A stretch of 17,102 nt of DNA from an uncultured bacterium (GTDB lineage: Bacteria > Cyanobacteriota > Vampirovibrionia > Gastranaerophilales > Gastranaerophilaceae). This document shows, one piece after another, positions 15,121-17,102 of the stretch. The position numbers were made by a program, and so were the translations under genes. How positions within the stretch are numbered: position 1 is the first letter of the stretch; each line of letters starts with the position of its first letter. Below the pieces are notes generated by a model. It saw nothing but the letters and a program-made list of their open reading frames with translations, was not told the origin of the DNA and made no database searches. Location of the stretch: assembly GCA_900314375.1 (NCBI GenBank), contig OMVC01000191.1, forward strand, positions 1 to 17,102, given 5' to 3'.

Positions 15121-15981
15121 TTAACCTAATTGGCTCATAACTTCTTCTGCAAAGTTGTCTTGACGTTTTTCAAGTCCTTCACCAAGTTCGTATCTGGTGA
15201 AGCCCAAAACTTTCAATTTGCCTTCAATAAGTTGAGCAACAGTTTGGTTAGGGTCTTTAACAAAACCTTGGTCTAAAAGACATCTTTCAGCCATCAATTT
15301 GTTAATACGACCTTCAACAATTTTCCCTCTGATTGCTTCAGGTTTTTTCTGTAAATCTTCTTTACCCATTTCAATTCTTGTTTCTTCATCAATAACAGAT
15401 TGAGGAATTTCATCTCTTGAAATAAATTGAGGCGCACAAGAAGCGATATGCAAGCATAAATCGTTTGCTAATTCATCATTTTTAACATCAGTATTCAATA
15501 AAACACCGATTTTGCCGTTGTGAATATAAGTTGCAACATTGCCTTCATATCTTACAAATCTTCTTACGGTAATTTTTTCACCGATAGAAGCGATTTTTTC
15601 TTTTAACGCATCAGCAATAACTTTACCGCAATCAGCACAAGTTAAACCTAGCAATGCATCAACATCGGCAGGTTTTTGAGTTTGAACATTTTTTGCCAAA
15701 CCAGTTGCTAAAGCTTTGAATTCGTCATTTTTTGCAACGAAATCTGTTTCGCAGTTAACTTCAATCATAGCACCGCCGTTAGCATCAACATAAGATTCTA
15801 CACGACCTTCTGCGGCAATTCTGCCCATTTTCTTATCAGCTGAAGCGATACCTTTTTGACGAAGGATTTCAGATGCTTTTTCCATATCACCATCAGCTTC
15901 AACTAAAGCTTTTTTAGCATCCATCATACCTGCGCCTGTTTTATCGCGAAGTTCTTTTACCATTTGAGCTGTAATTGTCAT
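15121..15981 (-). CDS. tsf: Translation elongation factor Ts
   Basis: This 286-residue protein is a normal-length EF-Ts, the guanine nucleotide exchange factor for EF-Tu. It begins with the UBA-like domain (MVKELRDKTGAGMMDAKKAL) and has the EF-Tu contact motif TDFVAKN at residues 79-85. The core and dimerisation region follow, ending near LGFTRYELGEG. A C115-x-x-C118 pair lies in the first core subdomain; a single visible metal-type pair is not enough to claim zinc binding. The ATG at 15981 has AAGGAGA a few bases upstream. It follows rpsB, the usual bacterial order, with a repeat element in the spacer. Confidence 0.98.
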   Translation of the reverse strand: MTITAQMVKELRDKTGAGMMDAKKALVEADGDMEKASEILRQKGIASADKKMGRIAAEGRVESYVDANGGAMIEVNCETDFVAKNDEFKALATGLAKNVQTQKPADVDALLGLTCADCGKVIADALKEKIASIGEKITVRRFVRYEGNVATYIHNGKIGVLLNTDVKNDELANDLCLHIASCAPQFISRDEIPQSVIDEETRIEMGKEDLQKKPEAIRGKIVEGRINKLMAERCLLDQGFVKDPNQTVAQLIEGKLKVLGFTRYELGEGLEKRQDNFAEEVMSQLG

Positions 15982-16018
15982 TGTGAACTATCTCCTTATT
16001 TTATTACTTATTATAGTT

Positions 16019-16129
16019 GTTGAAGGGTTGAATGGTTTAACGGTTGAATGGCTATTTCGTTATTCTGCACATTTGTTATGCAAAAACTGATATAAACCTC
16101 TCAACTTTTCAACCATACAACTATTCAAC
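16019..16129. repeat. Period-8 inverted repeat element, copy 2 (rpsB-tsf spacer)
   Basis: The left arm (16019-16050) is GTTGAAGG, GTTGAATG, GTTTAACG, GTTGAATG; the right arm (16098-16129) is CTCTCAAC, TTTTCAAC, CATACAAC, TATTCAAC. The spacer shares words with copy 1 (205-320): TATTTCG just after the left arm, a TGCA-containing middle, and ACTGA plus AAACCT before the right arm. The order and orientation are the same. The element ends 8 nt from the rpsB stop and lies 37 nt before the tsf start, almost the same placement as copy 1. Confidence 0.85.
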
Positions 16130-16137
16130 TGTTTACA

Positions 16138-16908
16138 TTATTCTTCTACTTTTGCTTCTTCAGTAACACCTGCATCTTCAGCAGAGATTTTCTTAACTTT
16201 CTTTGCTTCAGCTGCTTTGTTTTCTCTTAATTGTTTACCTTCCAAAACTGCATCAGCAAGTTTTGAAGTAATCAATTGAATAGAGCGAATAGCATCATCG
16301 TTACCCGGAATAATTTTATCAATTCCGTCAGGATTAGCTGTAGTATCAGCTAAACAAATAACAGGGATATGTAATTTGTTAGCTTCTTTAATAGCAATAT
16401 CTTCTTTTTCTTGATCGATAACAAAGATTAATTCAGGTAAACCTCTCATTTCTTTGATACCGCCTAAAGTTTTAGATAATTTAGCAACTTGTCTGTTTAA
16501 TTGAGCAACTTCTTTTTTAGGAAGTTTTTCAGCATGACCGTTTTCGATAAATTCTTCTAATTCTTTCAATTTGTTAACTCTGCCTCTGATAGTTTCAAAG
16601 TTAGTAAGCATACCACCTAACCAACGTCTGTTGATATAGTATGCTCCTGATCTTTTTGCTTCTGTTTCTACAACTTCAGCTGCTTGTTTTTTAGTACCGA
16701 CAAAAAGAATATTTCTTCCTTTTGCTGCATATTCTCTTACTAAATCATAAGCTTCATCTAATAATACGGTAGTTTTTCTTAAATCGATAACATAAATACC
16801 GTTTCTTGCACCGTAAATATACGGTTTCATTTTAGGGTTCCATCTTTGTGTTTGGTGACCAAAATGTACACCTGATTCCAAAAGTTCAATCATAGAAGCT
16901 GTTGGCAT
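16138..16908 (-). CDS. rpsB: 30S ribosomal protein S2
   Basis: This 256-residue protein is a complete S2. It starts [20 protein letters not shown] and contains [46 protein letters not shown] and [20 protein letters not shown], all conserved S2 blocks. S2 joins the small subunit late and is needed for S1 binding. The C-terminal 25 residues are a charged Lys/Glu/Ala tail. The ATG has AAGGAGA upstream. It is the first gene of the rpsB-tsf operon; a leader with a G+C-rich block precedes it. A TACAAT box at 16942-16937 could be its -10, but I see no good -35 at the right distance. Confidence 0.98.
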   Translation of the reverse strand: MPTASMIELLESGVHFGHQTQRWNPKMKPYIYGARNGIYVIDLRKTTVLLDEAYDLVREYAAKGRNILFVGTKKQAAEVVETEAKRSGAYYINRRWLGGMLTNFETIRGRVNKLKELEEFIENGHAEKLPKKEVAQLNRQVAKLSKTLGGIKEMRGLPELIFVIDQEKEDIAIKEANKLHIPVICLADTTANPDGIDKIIPGNDDAIRSIQLITSKLADAVLEGKQLRENKAAEAKKVKKISAEDAGVTEEAKVEE

Positions 16909-16942
16909 CTTTTTTTCTCCTTTTTTTGTTAAATGTATTGTA

Positions 16943-17102
16943 CTACGGGAAACACCGCCTCATCCTATGCAGATGTCAAGCATACAGAAGTCAGGAGGTC
17001 AGGCTATTTATTTCTAAAGGCTTATCATACTGCCTTCTTATCCTCTTACCACCGGACAAAGGACTAGGGCTTTGCCTATCAGGCCAGCGTAACCATGGGA
17101 AA
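16943..17102. other. G+C-rich foldable block upstream of rpsB, identity unknown
   Basis: This 160-bp stretch is close to half G+C, clearly above the surrounding DNA, and has no long reading frame with family features on either strand. Small hairpins are TATGC/GCATA (16966-16984), AAGGC/GCCTT (17017-17036), CAAAG/CTTTG (17057-17074) and GCCT-ATC-AGGC (17074-17084). It runs off the window. It may be part of a structured RNA gene on either strand or the rpsB leader. I tried by memory tmRNA, RNase P RNA, 4.5S, 6S, T-box and cobalamin patterns and found no secure match. Confidence 0.4.

Noticed and set aside
16943..17000. T-box leader or antiterminator (ACCGCC after GGGAAAC)
   Set aside because: The conserved GGTGGNACCGCG block is not present, and no terminator helix with a T-run follows.
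16950..17007. Cobalamin riboswitch on the plus strand (GGGAA, then AAGTCAGGAG)
   Set aside because: Only fragments match. The B12 box should continue ACCTGCC but reads GTCAGGC, and the conserved middle elements are missing.

Overview
The window is A+T-rich, densely coded bacterial chromosome. The first 54 residues of the RNA polymerase beta-prime subunit at the left edge (for example [14 protein letters not shown] and [10 protein letters not shown]) read like the cyanobacterial RpoC1/gamma N-terminus. MurJ carries a GGVGGPFHSA segment that also looks cyanobacterial. With the low G+C and no photosynthesis genes in view, I infer a non-photosynthetic relative of Cyanobacteria (Vampirovibrionia/Melainabacteria, probably a gut Gastranaerophilales). 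This is an inference from motif recall, not a tree.

Layout. (1) 1-3641, minus strand: start of rpoC and complete rpoB, separated by a 116-bp hairpin repeat. A long rpoB leader with a promoter and a foldable element lies at 3642-3915; rplJ/rplL are not upstream. (2) 4075-10562, minus strand: a tightly packed, partly overlapping run read from high to low coordinates: two WYL-type regulators, a secreted von Willebrand A protein, a SpoIID/LytB-type peptidoglycan enzyme, the lipid II flippase MurJ and a small two-helix membrane protein. It looks like one operon joining paired regulators to cell-wall export and remodelling. (3) 10563-11321: a long non-coding stretch holding the WYL promoter, a purine-rich block bracketed by a possible promoter and a good terminator (candidate small RNA on the plus strand), and a cluster of short tandem repeats. 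(4) 11322-13997, plus strand: an 891-residue AsmA/TamB-like envelope protein, convergent with glyoxalase I (gloA). (5) 14002-15068: gloA and a small HAD-type phosphatase on the minus strand, divergent from a 75-residue XRE regulator; a perfect 14-bp palindrome in the short shared intergenic region is a likely operator. (6) 15121-16908, minus strand: rpsB then tsf, closed by a bidirectional terminator. A second copy of the hairpin repeat sits between them, placed much as the copy between rpoB and rpoC. (7) 16909-17102: a leader with an unusually G+C-rich, foldable block of unknown identity.

The most unusual items are the period-8 hairpin repeat inserted at matching positions inside two essential operons, the candidate purine-rich RNA, the WYL-WYL-VWA-SpoIID-MurJ operon, and the G+C-rich block before rpsB. 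I saw no tRNA, rRNA, CRISPR array, transposase or phage gene.
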